From: Spartobacteria bacterium UBA5019
GTDB taxonomy: Bacteria > Verrucomicrobiota > Verrucomicrobiia > Chthoniobacterales > Terrimicrobiaceae
Assembly: GCA_002396485.1 (NCBI GenBank)
Contig: DGXZ01000071.1
Span: 53,899 to 90,856 of the forward strand
Length of the DNA: 36,958 nt
Direction: 5' to 3'
Every line of letters starts with the position of its first letter. The first letter of the stretch is position 1. A program made the position numbers and the translations under genes. Positions 23,971 to 33,363 of the stretch are shown here, piece after piece. A model generated the notes under the pieces. The model was not told where the DNA came from. It did not search any database and saw nothing but the letters and a program-made list of their open reading frames with translations.

Positions 23971-25689
23971 TCAGCGACCGAACTTTCGATCCAGCTCGCC
24001 GAACGACCACTGAATCATGGTGGGACGCCCCAGCGGGCAGGCATAGGGCAACTCGCATTTCAGCAACTCCCGGACCAGACGGCGTGCACGGGACTCCTCG
24101 TAGACGAAACCATTCAATGCGGCGATGCGCGAAACCGAGCGCAGGAGGGCATCAAGTACCGGTTGACCCGACCCGAGAAGGCCTGTGGAGCGCAGGGTTT
24201 CGCACACATCGAGCAACGCCGCGCGGGCATCACGCTCCGAGAGGCACGAGGGCAGAGCCTCAACCTTGAAGGAAAAGCCACCGAAGGCCTCGAGTAAAAA
24301 TCCAGCCTTCTGCAGGGCTTCGAGATTTTCGGAAATCCAGACGGCATCCTTTGGGGTGAGCTCGACGATTTCGGGGAGGAGAAGACGCTGCGATGCCACA
24401 TGACCAAGGGCGGACTCGCGGCGAAGGCCCTCGAAAAGGATTCGCTCCGATGCCGCCCTCGCATCGAGCAGGACGAGCCCCTCCCCGCCCTCCATAAGAA
24501 TCCATCGCCCGCCAAGACCTCCAAGAAGACGAAAAGCGTCGTCATTCTCCACCGCTCGCTCAGGCTGTGGCATGACAGGCAGATCCATTTGCGGAGGCGG
24601 AGAAAACGACGGACGCGATGGGCGATGGAAAACCGTCTCAGGCATCACTTCGCTCCGAATCGCAGCAGGCTCTTTCGGAGCAGCCTCCACAGGTGTTCGA
24701 AACACATCCAGCGCCTGCTTCGCCGCAGCATAAACCGCCTGCCGAACCTGATCAGGCCGATGCAAACGCACCTCGCGCTTGGCGGGGTGCACATTGCAGT
24801 CGAAAGACAGCGGATCCATCGTGACCCTTAAAACGGCCAGAGGATGCCGCCCCTTTGGCAGCGCCTCCGCATAAGCCTCGCGCAGGGATTGAAAAACCGC
24901 CGGACACTGAACCACTCGCCTGTTGAGAACCACAAACTGTAACTCCCGGTCAGGCCTCCCCTCCCCTGGTTTCGCCACGAAGCCCTCGATGCGAATGCCG
25001 TGTTCCTCGATTGGCTGAACGACCATGAGGCGCCCCACAAAGTCCGCTCCAAAAAGATCGCGGATCCGAACCTCGTGATCTTTCGTGGCGGCAGCCTGCC
25101 ATACAAGTCGACCATCGCGCACAAGCGTCATCGCAACGTCCGGATGCGCGATGGCGAGTGACTGCATCTGATGCAAAATATGCGCCGCCTCGGTCTCTTC
25201 ACCCCGCAGAAATTTTTTTCGAGCCGGCAGGTTGAAGAATAACGACCGCACTTCAATCGATGTTCCCGGAGCGCCTCCGCTGTCCGAGACCGACTCGATT
25301 TTACCACCCGCGATCTGGATTTCGGTTCCAGCCACCGCCTCGGCGGGGCGTGTCACCAAACGGAATCTGGAGACGCTCGCAATACTCGGCACCGCCTCGC
25401 CGCGAAAACCCATGGTGCCGACATCCGCCAAATCGGCAGCCGTCCGGATCTTGCTCGTGGCGTGCCGCTCCAGGCTGAGCAGCGCATCCTCGCGGTCCAT
25501 CCCGGAGCCGTCGTCCTCAACTCGAATCAACTGGGTTCCTCCGCGGGCAAATTCCACACGAATCCTCCGCGCACCTGCATCAATACTATTTTCCACCAAC
25601 TCCTTCACCACCGAAGAAGGGCGCTCCACGACCTCGCCCGCCGCAACTTGGCTTGCGACTTCGTCTGTGAGCAGGCGGATCTTTCCCAT
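23971..25689 (-). CDS. mutL: DNA mismatch repair protein MutL
   Basis: A 572-residue MutL that couples mismatch recognition by MutS to strand incision. The GHKL ATPase N-terminus is intact: VVKELVENSIDAGA, VEDDGSGMDREDALL, HATSKI, and GFRGEAVPSIASVS. The C-terminal dimerization domain is present, but the usual endonuclease motif DQHAAHERI reads DARAASERI here, and the later CPHGRPT reads CPLGRPT, so latent endonuclease activity may be lost. The frame is open upstream of 25689, but ATG 25689 gives the normal MGKIRLLTDEVASQVAAGEV. It diverges from the IscA-type gene across 40 bp. Confidence 0.95.
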   Translation of the reverse strand: MGKIRLLTDEVASQVAAGEVVERPSSVVKELVENSIDAGARRIRVEFARGGTQLIRVEDDGSGMDREDALLSLERHATSKIRTAADLADVGTMGFRGEAVPSIASVSRFRLVTRPAEAVAGTEIQIAGGKIESVSDSGGAPGTSIEVRSLFFNLPARKKFLRGEETEAAHILHQMQSLAIAHPDVAMTLVRDGRLVWQAAATKDHEVRIRDLFGADFVGRLMVVQPIEEHGIRIEGFVAKPGEGRPDRELQFVVLNRRVVQCPAVFQSLREAYAEALPKGRHPLAVLRVTMDPLSFDCNVHPAKREVRLHRPDQVRQAVYAAAKQALDVFRTPVEAAPKEPAAIRSEVMPETVFHRPSRPSFSPPPQMDLPVMPQPERAVENDDAFRLLGGLGGRWILMEGGEGLVLLDARAASERILFEGLRRESALGHVASQRLLLPEIVELTPKDAVWISENLEALQKAGFLLEAFGGFSFKVEALPSCLSERDARAALLDVCETLRSTGLLGSGQPVLDALLRSVSRIAALNGFVYEESRARRLVRELLKCELPYACPLGRPTMIQWSFGELDRKFGR

Positions 25690-25729
25690 GTCGTTTGACT
25701 TTGCACGGATTCGTTCATAAGAAAAGAGT

Positions 25730-26065
25730 GTGATCACTCTCACGGACCAAGCCGCTCTTGCCCTGCTGGACCTGATTGCCTCCAAAGGTTCAGGGGATGG
25801 ACTCCGCCTAGCCGTCGAAAAAGGAGGTTGTGCCGGTCTCCAATACGTCATGGAAATCGACTCCGCCAAACCCACCGATGCCATCATCGAGCACATGGGA
25901 GCCAAGGTTTTCATTGACCCAGACAGCGCAGAAAAATTGGAAGGCTCCTCATTGGACTACGAGGACGGCCTGTCCGGTGCCGGTTTCCGCATTCGCAATC
26001 CCCATGCCACGAGATCCTGTGGTTGCGGCACATCTTTTGAACCCGCTGCAGCCGCTGAGGCCTAA
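25730..26065 (+). CDS. IscA/ErpA-type iron-sulphur cluster carrier
   Basis: A 111-residue A-type carrier that passes Fe-S clusters to client proteins. The three cluster-binding cysteines are present: GGCAGLQY and the C-terminal pair in RSCGCGTSFEP. The start is a GTG at 25730 reading MITLTDQAALALLDLI, with a purine-rich stretch before it. It lies 5 bp before the next gene on the same strand. Which of IscA, ErpA or SufA it matches cannot be decided. Confidence 0.9.
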   Translation: MITLTDQAALALLDLIASKGSGDGLRLAVEKGGCAGLQYVMEIDSAKPTDAIIEHMGAKVFIDPDSAEKLEGSSLDYEDGLSGAGFRIRNPHATRSCGCGTSFEPAAAAEA

Positions 26066-26070
26066 GCAAA

Positions 26071-27570
26071 ATGCCGCTAGATCCAGAAACAAATAACAGC
26101 CGCGCCTGGTTTAAGGACCCCGACTCCGACCCATCCAAACCCGCACGAAAAGATGAAAGCGGACTGTTCGGCTGGACCATACTCATTCTAGTATTCATTG
26201 GCATCGCAATCGCTTGCTGGATAGGAAGCTTCTATGTTTTTGGACACCCGGAAAAGCCCTTCAGCCACGAAGTCCTGACCAAACTCAAAAAAATCGAGCC
26301 CCCCAAACGCTTCGAGCTCACCGAGGCACCTCGTGGCGAATTCCTCCGTGCGCAGCAGATCATGGAGCGATTTGGTAAAATGAAACCGCGCCAACTCGAG
26401 CGTACGAATGAAATCCTCATTCGCAACTATATCCGCAACTACAAGCCCGCCGACGGACTCGTGCCATATGTCCTCGGCACCTTCAACATCCTCGATTCCT
26501 TTGAACTCACCGGAAGTGATTACTTCCCCTCCGGCGTTGCCGCGCTTGCCGTTTCAAAGGATGACCCACGCCTCCTGATTGAGCAGATTTTTTCTTCGGA
26601 CAAACTGGTCATCCCAACGCTGCATCGGACACTCCTCACCGGCCTCGACATTGATCTGAAGCGCGAAAACGAACTGGCTGCGATCATCCACATCGAACGC
26701 CTCAAGGACGGGAGACTCAAGCTCACGACCGTTTCAATTATGTATCCGAGCTACGAGTCAGTTGCCTCGGACGGCACATTCACCCTCGAACCCCCGACGA
26801 TGCTCAATGTGCGCGCCGGACTGCCTGTGGTCGATGCCACCCGCCAAAACGAAGCGGACGCGAAATACGAGCACTTCCGGAAAAAAGCACGACTCACCGC
26901 GACAAAAAAACAGGAACCCAAGCCGGAGGACGCGGCCGCCGCACAGGCACGCCTCATGCGGGTTGAGAAGCCAATCCCCGTTTTCACCCCAGAACCGACT
27001 CCGGCAGCAACGCCTACCCTTCTGGCCTCTGCTCTGCCCACTCCGGCGCCCGCAGCCACCCCATCACCCACTCCTGCACCATCTGCCACTCCATCCCTTT
27101 CGCCAGCCCCGTCCGCTACCCCCACGCCATCGCCGTCGCCATCCCCATCCGCTACCCCCAGACCATCGCCTTCTCCAACACCTGAGGCTCCAAGGGCCAT
27201 CGCAGCGGCGAGCTCCAAAAACTGGCAGGTCTATGAACCAGGACGCATGCCAAGAGGTCGCCTTGTCTCACAGAGCGACCTCTCGGACATCGCGAAAAAA
27301 GGCACCAGCGGCGAGAGGATTTATCTGCAAGGCAGCTTCAATGTCACGGCTGCCGGAGGCGACCGCGCCGTCATGCGCGCACCGCAGCGAGGCTTTGGGT
27401 CACGCCCCGACAATATCCGCATCATCGTTCAATATCCGAACGGCATGACCGCACCGTCAGATGGCTCCGCAGTCTCTCGGGACTCCCGGCGGCCCTTCCA
27501 AGTCATGGAAGTCAAGGAAAGCCCCGGCGGTCAGATCAATGTCTATGTCCGCGAGGTCACCAAGCCTTAA
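26071..27570 (+). CDS. Single-pass membrane protein with Pro/Ser/Thr-rich linker, function unknown
   Basis: A 499-residue protein I do not recognise. Order: a cytosolic charged N-terminus (1-30), one membrane helix about 33-56 (FGWTILILVFIGIAIACWIG), an extracytoplasmic alpha/beta region about 60-290, a linker about 320-375 of repeating Pro-Thr-Pro-Ala/Ser-Pro units (TPAPAATPSPTPAPSATPS), and a C-terminal domain about 385-497 (WQVYEPGRMPRGRLVSQSDL, then GFGSRPDNIRIIVQYPNGM and NVYVREVTKP). The linker suggests a spacer reaching across the periplasm or wall. It is tightly packed after the IscA-type gene (5 bp) and overlaps the MidA-like gene. Confidence 0.7.
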   Translation: MPLDPETNNSRAWFKDPDSDPSKPARKDESGLFGWTILILVFIGIAIACWIGSFYVFGHPEKPFSHEVLTKLKKIEPPKRFELTEAPRGEFLRAQQIMERFGKMKPRQLERTNEILIRNYIRNYKPADGLVPYVLGTFNILDSFELTGSDYFPSGVAALAVSKDDPRLLIEQIFSSDKLVIPTLHRTLLTGLDIDLKRENELAAIIHIERLKDGRLKLTTVSIMYPSYESVASDGTFTLEPPTMLNVRAGLPVVDATRQNEADAKYEHFRKKARLTATKKQEPKPEDAAAAQARLMRVEKPIPVFTPEPTPAATPTLLASALPTPAPAATPSPTPAPSATPSLSPAPSATPTPSPSPSPSATPRPSPSPTPEAPRAIAAASSKNWQVYEPGRMPRGRLVSQSDLSDIAKKGTSGERIYLQGSFNVTAAGGDRAVMRAPQRGFGSRPDNIRIIVQYPNGMTAPSDGSAVSRDSRRPFQVMEVKESPGGQINVYVREVTKP

Positions 27571-28750
27571 AGACCGCATCCACCAGGAAATCGAAACGCT
27601 GGGCCCCATGCCCTTCTCCCGTTTCATGGACCTTGCGCTCTATGACCCTCTCGAGGGCTACTACACATCGGGCCGGGCTGCCGTGGGCCGCGAAGGCGAC
27701 TTTTTCACAAGCGTGAGCCTCGGCCCCGTCTTCGGTGCCGTTCTGGCAGGGCAGTTTTTGGAAATGTGGGAAGCACTTGGATGCCCGCCAGAATTCCGAC
27801 TTGTCGAGCAAGGCGCGCATGATGGCCGCCTATCAAGCGATATTCTGAAAGCCCTGTCTGAAACTCCTCTGGCCGTGGTTCCTCTCACCATCATAGAACC
27901 AGCTTCCATTCTCCGCGAAAAACAGACCGCCACACTTGCGGGCTGCGATGTCCAGTGGGTCGAGCGTCCGGAGGATCTGCCTCCCTTCGTTGGAGTTCAT
28001 TTTTCGAACGAGCTTTTCGATGCCCTGCCCTTCGACATCGTAGAGGCGCAAGGCGGTGCCTGGCATGAACTGCAGGTGCACGCCGAGGAAGCCGGTTTTT
28101 CCTTCAAACCAGCCCCCTATCCGATCCAGAACATGGATCTCCCGCCGCGTCCTGACGGCTACCGAACCGAACTACGCCGCCACCAACGCGACCTGATCGA
28201 AACGCTTTCCTCGCGCCTGCGCTGTGGGTTTCTCCTAGCCATCGACTATGGAATGCCGCGCGCCGAACTCCTCGCCCCGCACCGCTCCGGCGGCACGCTG
28301 GCCTGCTATGCCAAACATCGCCGTGACGAGTCCCCACTTGAAGATCCGGGCAAAAAGGACATCACAGCCCATGTCGATTTCACCGCCCTCGCGCAGGATG
28401 CCGCCGCATGCGGTCTCACCCTCGAGGGATACACCGACCAACACCACTTCCTCGTCGGCGCCAGCACGGGACTCCTCAAATCCCTCGATGGTGCCGCACC
28501 GACCCCCTCCACGCTCAAAATCCTCCGCAGCCTTCGCACACTGCTCCATCCCGAAACCATGGGGACGCAGTTCAAATCGATTCTGTTTTCAAAAAAAGCC
28601 CCATTGGCAAAACCGCTCTCAGGCTTCCAACACGCGGGCGATTGCGGGTTTCTTCTCGAAGACACGATCACCAACAACGCAAATCCCGAACCATTGCTTA
28701 CAACCGCCGATCAAGGAAAGGCATGGGAAAAGGCTCTTGGCAGATATTGA
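27539..28750 (+). CDS. MidA/NDUFAF7-type SAM-dependent methyltransferase
   Basis: A 403-residue class I methyltransferase of the MidA (DUF185) family. In mitochondria the family arginine-methylates a complex I subunit; bacterial substrates are mostly unknown. Evidence: FMDLALYDPLEGYYTSG near the N-terminus, the SAM-binding region RLVEQGAHDGRLSSDIL, the conserved HFSNELFDALPFDIV, and AIDYGMPRAELL. The frame is open upstream to 27461; I chose ATG 27539 (alternative 27545), which overlaps the upstream gene by 32 bases and precedes the conserved part by about 15 residues. Confidence 0.85.
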   Translation: MSMSARSPSLKDRIHQEIETLGPMPFSRFMDLALYDPLEGYYTSGRAAVGREGDFFTSVSLGPVFGAVLAGQFLEMWEALGCPPEFRLVEQGAHDGRLSSDILKALSETPLAVVPLTIIEPASILREKQTATLAGCDVQWVERPEDLPPFVGVHFSNELFDALPFDIVEAQGGAWHELQVHAEEAGFSFKPAPYPIQNMDLPPRPDGYRTELRRHQRDLIETLSSRLRCGFLLAIDYGMPRAELLAPHRSGGTLACYAKHRRDESPLEDPGKKDITAHVDFTALAQDAAACGLTLEGYTDQHHFLVGASTGLLKSLDGAAPTPSTLKILRSLRTLLHPETMGTQFKSILFSKKAPLAKPLSGFQHAGDCGFLLEDTITNNANPEPLLTTADQGKAWEKALGRY

Positions 28751-28987
28751 AGCCAAAGCCGGGGAGGTTAGGTTTTAAAATCCAAGTGGCGTGCGGCATG
28801 ATGGGATCGCAACGCTGCGGTGGGAATGCGCCACAGGCTTGGGTCAAGCCAACCGAAGCTGCGGGCGCGGCGGAGGAAGCACATCGCAGATGGCCCGCAG
28901 GGCGCAGCGAGCAGGGGCGCGAGCAAGGCAAAGGTTGACCCTCCAAAATCCGCGCGGCGGCGCGAAGTCGAATGCTGAGGTGATATC
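28751..28987. other. Convergent G+C-rich intergenic region with possible weak terminator
   Basis: No gene is seen between the two convergent stops. A small G+C-rich hairpin at 28951-28964 (cgcgc ggcg gcgcg), followed on the minus strand by gattttgg, could end the efflux transcript. The rest is unusually rich in G+C and in gcg-type words, unlike ordinary spacer. Confidence 0.35.
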
Positions 28988-31900
28988 TTATTTCGCAGGA
29001 GGCTCGGGGGTTTCGGCAGGCTTGTGGTCGCCACCGACGAAATATTTTTCCACGAGGTAGAAGCAGGCCGGGATGAGGAAGATCGAGAGGAAGGTGGCCG
29101 CGAGCATGCCGCCGATGACCGTTGTGCCAAGGACCTGGCGGCTTACGGCGCCTGATCCGCTGGCGAGCGCGAGCGGAACGGTGCCGAGGATGAAGGCAAA
29201 GGCCGTCATGAGAATCGGACGCAGGCGGAGTTTCGCTCCAGCGAGCGTGGCTTCGAAGAGAGGCTTCCCTTTTTCGTATTCATCCTTGGCGAACTCCACG
29301 ATGAGAATGGCATTCTTCGCGGCGAGGCCGATGAGCATGACAAGACCGATCTGCGCGTAGAGGTTGTTCTGCATGCCTCGCATGGAGAGTCCGGCGAAGG
29401 CTCCAAAAACGGCGACAGGAGTGGTGAACAGCACACTGAAAGGCAGGCTCCAGCTCTCGTATTGCGCGGCGAGGATGAGGAAGACGAAGAGCAGGGAGAG
29501 ACCGAAAATCGCGCTCGGCGGCACGCCCTTCGCGGCGAGGTTTTCCTGATACGACATGCCGAAGTAGTCGTAGCCCATGCCGGTTGGCATGGTTTCGCGG
29601 AAGACCTCCTCCATGGCGCGCATGGCCTGTGCCGTTGAGTATCCTGGGGCGACGGCAGCATTAATCTGCGAGCAGCGGAACATGTTGTAGCGCATCGTAA
29701 ATTCGGGACCAAAAGACTCCGAAGCCGTGATGAAAGAGCTCACCGGCACGGGTTCCTTTTTGTTATTGGAAATGTAAAACATCCCCAAGTTGTCGAGATC
29801 GGTCCGGTATTCGCCCTCCGCCTGCACATAGACCTGCCACTGGAGACCGAAGCGGTTGAAATAATTCACAAAATATCCACCGAGGAATGTCTGAACGGTC
29901 TGGTAGGCGTCTGAGAGGCTTACGCCCTGAATCATGGCCTGCGCCTCGTCCACCGAGAGATGGATCTGCGGCACATCCCAGAGCGATGTGGTGAAGAGAG
30001 TGGTCAATTCCGGGCGGGCCTTGAGGGCGGCCATGAATTTCTGGGTGTTTGAAGCGATGAACTCCACAGGCCCGCCCGTGCGGTCCTCAAGAATGAATGT
30101 CACGCCACCCGCCGTGCCGATTCCGGGAATCGCGGGCGGCGGGAACGCGAAGGCAGCCGTGGGATTTGCGAGTGCGGCGAGTTCCTTGTTGATATTTGCT
30201 TGGATGGCATCGACCTGAAGTTCCGGCGTCTTGCGTTTGGCCCACTCCTCAAGGGTGATGAAAAAGAACCCCGTGTAGGTGCTCGTGACGGTGCTCAGGA
30301 GGTTGAAGCCGATGATCGAGGTCACATACTGGACACCCGGAGTCTTTAAAAGAATCTGCTCGATGCGCTCGGAAGCCTCGGTGGTTTGTTGGAGCGAGGA
30401 CGCGCGCGGAAGCTGCACGACGCCGAAGAGGTAGCCTTGGTCCTCCTCGGGGATGAATGCGGTCGGCATGGTGCCACCGATCCCGCCGGCTCCCAGCGTG
30501 AGTCCGACAAGGAGAATGACAGCAATACCCAGCTTTCGAATCAGGCCCCGGCAGACGGCGACATAGCCGTTCGTGGCGGTGTCGAACATTTTATTGAAGC
30601 CTCGGAAGAAGGCACCAAGTGGTCCCCTCGCCTCCTTGCGCGGGCGCAGCAGAAGCGCACCCAGAGCCGGGCTGAGTGAGAGGGCGTTGAAGGCCGAGAT
30701 GAGAACCGACACGGCCATCGTCACGGCGAACTGTTGATACATCGCGCCAGTGATGCCGGGAATAAAGACAGTCGGGATGAAAACCGCCGCCAGGATGAGC
30801 GCAATGGCGATAACCGGACCAGACACCTGCGACATCGCCTTAAAGGCGGCATCCTTCGGACTCAACCCCTCCTCGATGTGCGACTCGATGGCCTCGACCA
30901 CAACGATGGCATCATCCACCACCAGGCCGATGGCCAGCACCATGCCGAAAAGCGACAGGGTATTGATGGAAAATCCCAGCATCGGGAAAAGCGCAAAGGT
31001 GCCGATGAGGGAAACCGGCACGGCGATGAGCGGAATGAGAGTCGCCCGCCAACCTTGAAGGAAAATAAACACCACAATGATAACCAGCACCATGGCCTCG
31101 AACAGGGTCTTGACGATTTCCTGAATGCCGTCGGTGATGGCGAGCGTGGTGTCGAGGGCGACCGTGTATTGGAGCCCTGCGGGAAATTGCTTCGACTGCT
31201 GCTCAAAGAATTCCCGCATTTGCTTCATGGTATCCACCGCATTCGAGCCGGGCAACTGGTAGACGGCGATGATGGCCGCATTCTGGCCCTGGAAGCGCCC
31301 TCGAATGTTGTAAACCTGACCACCGAGTTCGACACGGGCGACATCCTTGATCCGCACAATCGATCCGTCTGGATTGGCGCGCACAACGATGTTTTCAAAT
31401 TCCTCGACCGTTGTGAGGCGTCCGGTTGTGGTGACCGTGAAGGTGAAAACCTGCCCTTGGGGAACCGGCTCGCCGCCGATCTGTCCAGCGGGGTTCACTT
31501 TGTTTTGCGAGTTCACCGCTTGGATCACTTCTGGAACTGTGATGTTCAGCGTGGCAAGCCGGTCGGGCCTCACCCAGATACGCATCGCGTATTCGCCCGC
31601 ACCGAAAATGCTCACGCTGCCGACGCCTGGAATACGGGTGAGCGGGTCGTTGATGTTGATGTAGGCGTAGTTCGCCAAAAAGGTGGGATCGAACTCGCCA
31701 TTGGGAGACGAAAGAACGAAAACAGCGAGCGGCGAGGAGAGGGCCTGCTGGACCGTGACGCCGTAGTTTTTCACCTCCGCCGGAAGCTGCGAGGCCGCCT
31801 GCGTCTGCCGCATCTGGGCGAGAATCTGATCCGTCGTCGGTTCGGTATCCGTGCCGAAGATCACATTCAGGTTCATGATGCCGGAGTTGGCATTGATCGA

Positions 31901-32137
31901 ATACATGTATTCCATGCCCTCGACGCCGCTCATCTGCTGCTCGATGGGCGTGGCAACGGACTGCTCGACCGTCAGGGCATCGGCACCCACATAAGTTGTC
32001 GAGACCTGAATCTGAGGAGGAACGATGTTCGGATACTGCGCGACAGGAAGACCCGCCATGGAAACGAGCCCGACAATCACTATGATGATGGCGATAACCA
32101 TCGCCACAATCGGCCGGCGGATGAAGAAATTCGACAT
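28988..32137 (-). CDS. RND efflux pump inner-membrane transporter (AcrB/MexB, HAE1 type)
   Basis: A 1049-residue proton-driven exporter of hydrophobic compounds. It starts MSNFFIRRPIVAMVIAIIIV and has the twelve-helix RND layout with two large periplasmic loops. The proton-relay aspartates are in GLVVDDAIVVVEAIESH (TM4), and the partner lysine is in LIGLAAKNAILIVEFAKD (TM10). Length is typical. It follows the adaptor gene by 6 bp on the same strand. No TolC-type outer-membrane gene is in the window, so the pump must borrow one from elsewhere. Substrates cannot be read from the sequence. Confidence 0.95.
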   Translation of the reverse strand: MSNFFIRRPIVAMVIAIIIVIVGLVSMAGLPVAQYPNIVPPQIQVSTTYVGADALTVEQSVATPIEQQMSGVEGMEYMYSINANSGIMNLNVIFGTDTEPTTDQILAQMRQTQAASQLPAEVKNYGVTVQQALSSPLAVFVLSSPNGEFDPTFLANYAYININDPLTRIPGVGSVSIFGAGEYAMRIWVRPDRLATLNITVPEVIQAVNSQNKVNPAGQIGGEPVPQGQVFTFTVTTTGRLTTVEEFENIVVRANPDGSIVRIKDVARVELGGQVYNIRGRFQGQNAAIIAVYQLPGSNAVDTMKQMREFFEQQSKQFPAGLQYTVALDTTLAITDGIQEIVKTLFEAMVLVIIVVFIFLQGWRATLIPLIAVPVSLIGTFALFPMLGFSINTLSLFGMVLAIGLVVDDAIVVVEAIESHIEEGLSPKDAAFKAMSQVSGPVIAIALILAAVFIPTVFIPGITGAMYQQFAVTMAVSVLISAFNALSLSPALGALLLRPRKEARGPLGAFFRGFNKMFDTATNGYVAVCRGLIRKLGIAVILLVGLTLGAGGIGGTMPTAFIPEEDQGYLFGVVQLPRASSLQQTTEASERIEQILLKTPGVQYVTSIIGFNLLSTVTSTYTGFFFITLEEWAKRKTPELQVDAIQANINKELAALANPTAAFAFPPPAIPGIGTAGGVTFILEDRTGGPVEFIASNTQKFMAALKARPELTTLFTTSLWDVPQIHLSVDEAQAMIQGVSLSDAYQTVQTFLGGYFVNYFNRFGLQWQVYVQAEGEYRTDLDNLGMFYISNNKKEPVPVSSFITASESFGPEFTMRYNMFRCSQINAAVAPGYSTAQAMRAMEEVFRETMPTGMGYDYFGMSYQENLAAKGVPPSAIFGLSLLFVFLILAAQYESWSLPFSVLFTTPVAVFGAFAGLSMRGMQNNLYAQIGLVMLIGLAAKNAILIVEFAKDEYEKGKPLFEATLAGAKLRLRPILMTAFAFILGTVPLALASGSGAVSRQVLGTTVIGGMLAATFLSIFLIPACFYLVEKYFVGGDHKPAETPEPPAK

Positions 32138-32143
32138 GGCGTG

Positions 32144-33316
32144 TTACTTCGTGGACTCGGGAGTCGGTGAGGCGGCGGGCGTGGAGTCGCCCGGCAATTG
32201 GTAGGGGCTGGCGACAACCTTCATACCGGGGCGGGCTTTTTCGACCCCCTCGACAACGACTTTTTCACCCGCCTGAAGAGGTCCGGAAACGACAATAAAC
32301 TGGCCTTGCGGCGGGCCCAGCTTCACAGGCACAGGCTTGACCGTGCTGTCGGCTTGGAGAGCCGAGACAAAGAAGTTCCCCTGCATTTCCACGGTGGATT
32401 TCCGGGGAACAAGGAAGGCTCCCTTGATTTCCTGGACCGGCGCCGTGATCCTGGCAAAGAGCCCGGGGCGGAGGACTCCGTTGGGATTGGGGAAAAGAAC
32501 CGTGATCTGAATGGCGCCCGTCGAGACATTCACCTGGCGGTTGAAGAAATCAAACTTGCCAAGCTCCGGGTAGGTCGAACCATCCGCAAGCTGCAAGGAG
32601 AAACGGGCCCTTTTTTCCTCCTCCGGCATGTTCTGGATGCGCTGGAGAAGGTCCGCCGCTCCGAGATATTCGGCCTCGGTGATGAAGAAATTCATTTTCA
32701 TCGGATCGATCTGCGAGGCTTGGGTGAGCATGCTCACGCGTCCACCGGGGCCGACGAGATCGCCGATCTGGGCTTGAGCCACGCCCGCGACGCCATCAAA
32801 CGGAGCACGGATCGTGCAATATTCCAAATTCACCTGCGCGGCCTGCACAGCGGCTTGGGAGGCGGCGACACTGGCCAATGAGGCTTGGGTGTTTTGGTAG
32901 GAGGTCTGATATTCCTGCTCGCTGATAACCTTGGTTTGGTAGAGCTGGGTCTGGCGCTGGAGGGTGATTTGCTGCAACTGCGCCTTCGCGACGGAGTTGG
33001 CGTAGTCGGCCTCTGCCTGTGCCAGTGCGGCTTGAAAAGGTCTCGGGTCGATGGTGAAAAGGATGTCCCCCTTCTTAACTGCGGAGCCTTCCTTGTAGTT
33101 CTGGGTGAGGAGATATCCGGTGACCTGGGCTTGGATGTTGGAGTTTTGGAAACCATCAAGGAGACCGACCCACTGGTTGGTTGCCATGACATCCTTCTGA
33201 ACAACCGGGGTCACGGTGACTTTCACCGGAGCGGCTTCGACGGGGGCGGGCTTTTTACAAGAGACGGCGGAACATGCAGCCGCAAGCAACAAAACGGCGT
33301 GAATTCGAAACTTCAT
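32144..33316 (-). CDS. RND efflux periplasmic adaptor lipoprotein (AcrA/MexA type)
   Basis: A 390-residue membrane fusion protein linking the RND pump to an outer-membrane channel. Residues 1-19 are a lipoprotein signal with lipobox AVSC (Cys20). Then come the lipoyl/barrel-sandwich halves (GSAVKKGDILFTIDPRPFQAA; TIRAPFDGVAGVAQAQIGDLV), an intervening alpha-hairpin of coiled-coil character (LQRQTQLYQTKVISEQEYQT) and beta-barrel and membrane-proximal domains (PNPNGVLRPGLFARITAPVQ). The last 20 residues are Ser/Thr/Pro-rich. It is the first gene of the pump pair. Confidence 0.94.
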   Translation of the reverse strand: MKFRIHAVLLLAAACSAVSCKKPAPVEAAPVKVTVTPVVQKDVMATNQWVGLLDGFQNSNIQAQVTGYLLTQNYKEGSAVKKGDILFTIDPRPFQAALAQAEADYANSVAKAQLQQITLQRQTQLYQTKVISEQEYQTSYQNTQASLASVAASQAAVQAAQVNLEYCTIRAPFDGVAGVAQAQIGDLVGPGGRVSMLTQASQIDPMKMNFFITEAEYLGAADLLQRIQNMPEEEKRARFSLQLADGSTYPELGKFDFFNRQVNVSTGAIQITVLFPNPNGVLRPGLFARITAPVQEIKGAFLVPRKSTVEMQGNFFVSALQADSTVKPVPVKLGPPQGQFIVVSGPLQAGEKVVVEGVEKARPGMKVVASPYQLPGDSTPAASPTPESTK

Positions 33317-33363
33317 GCCGCAGTGCGTAGCGGGAACCTTGAGGAAGGGCGAGGTTTTTTCGG

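Noticed and set aside
25690..25914. Longer mutL start at 25914
   Set aside because: It would run through the divergent IscA-type gene, and MutL proteins start at the MGKIRLL-equivalent position.
30734..32170. A 478-codon plus-strand open frame opposite the RND permease gene
   Set aside because: Its composition (His/Arg/Asp/Gly-rich, no domain) is what the antisense of a G+C-rich coding gene gives; the permease is certain.
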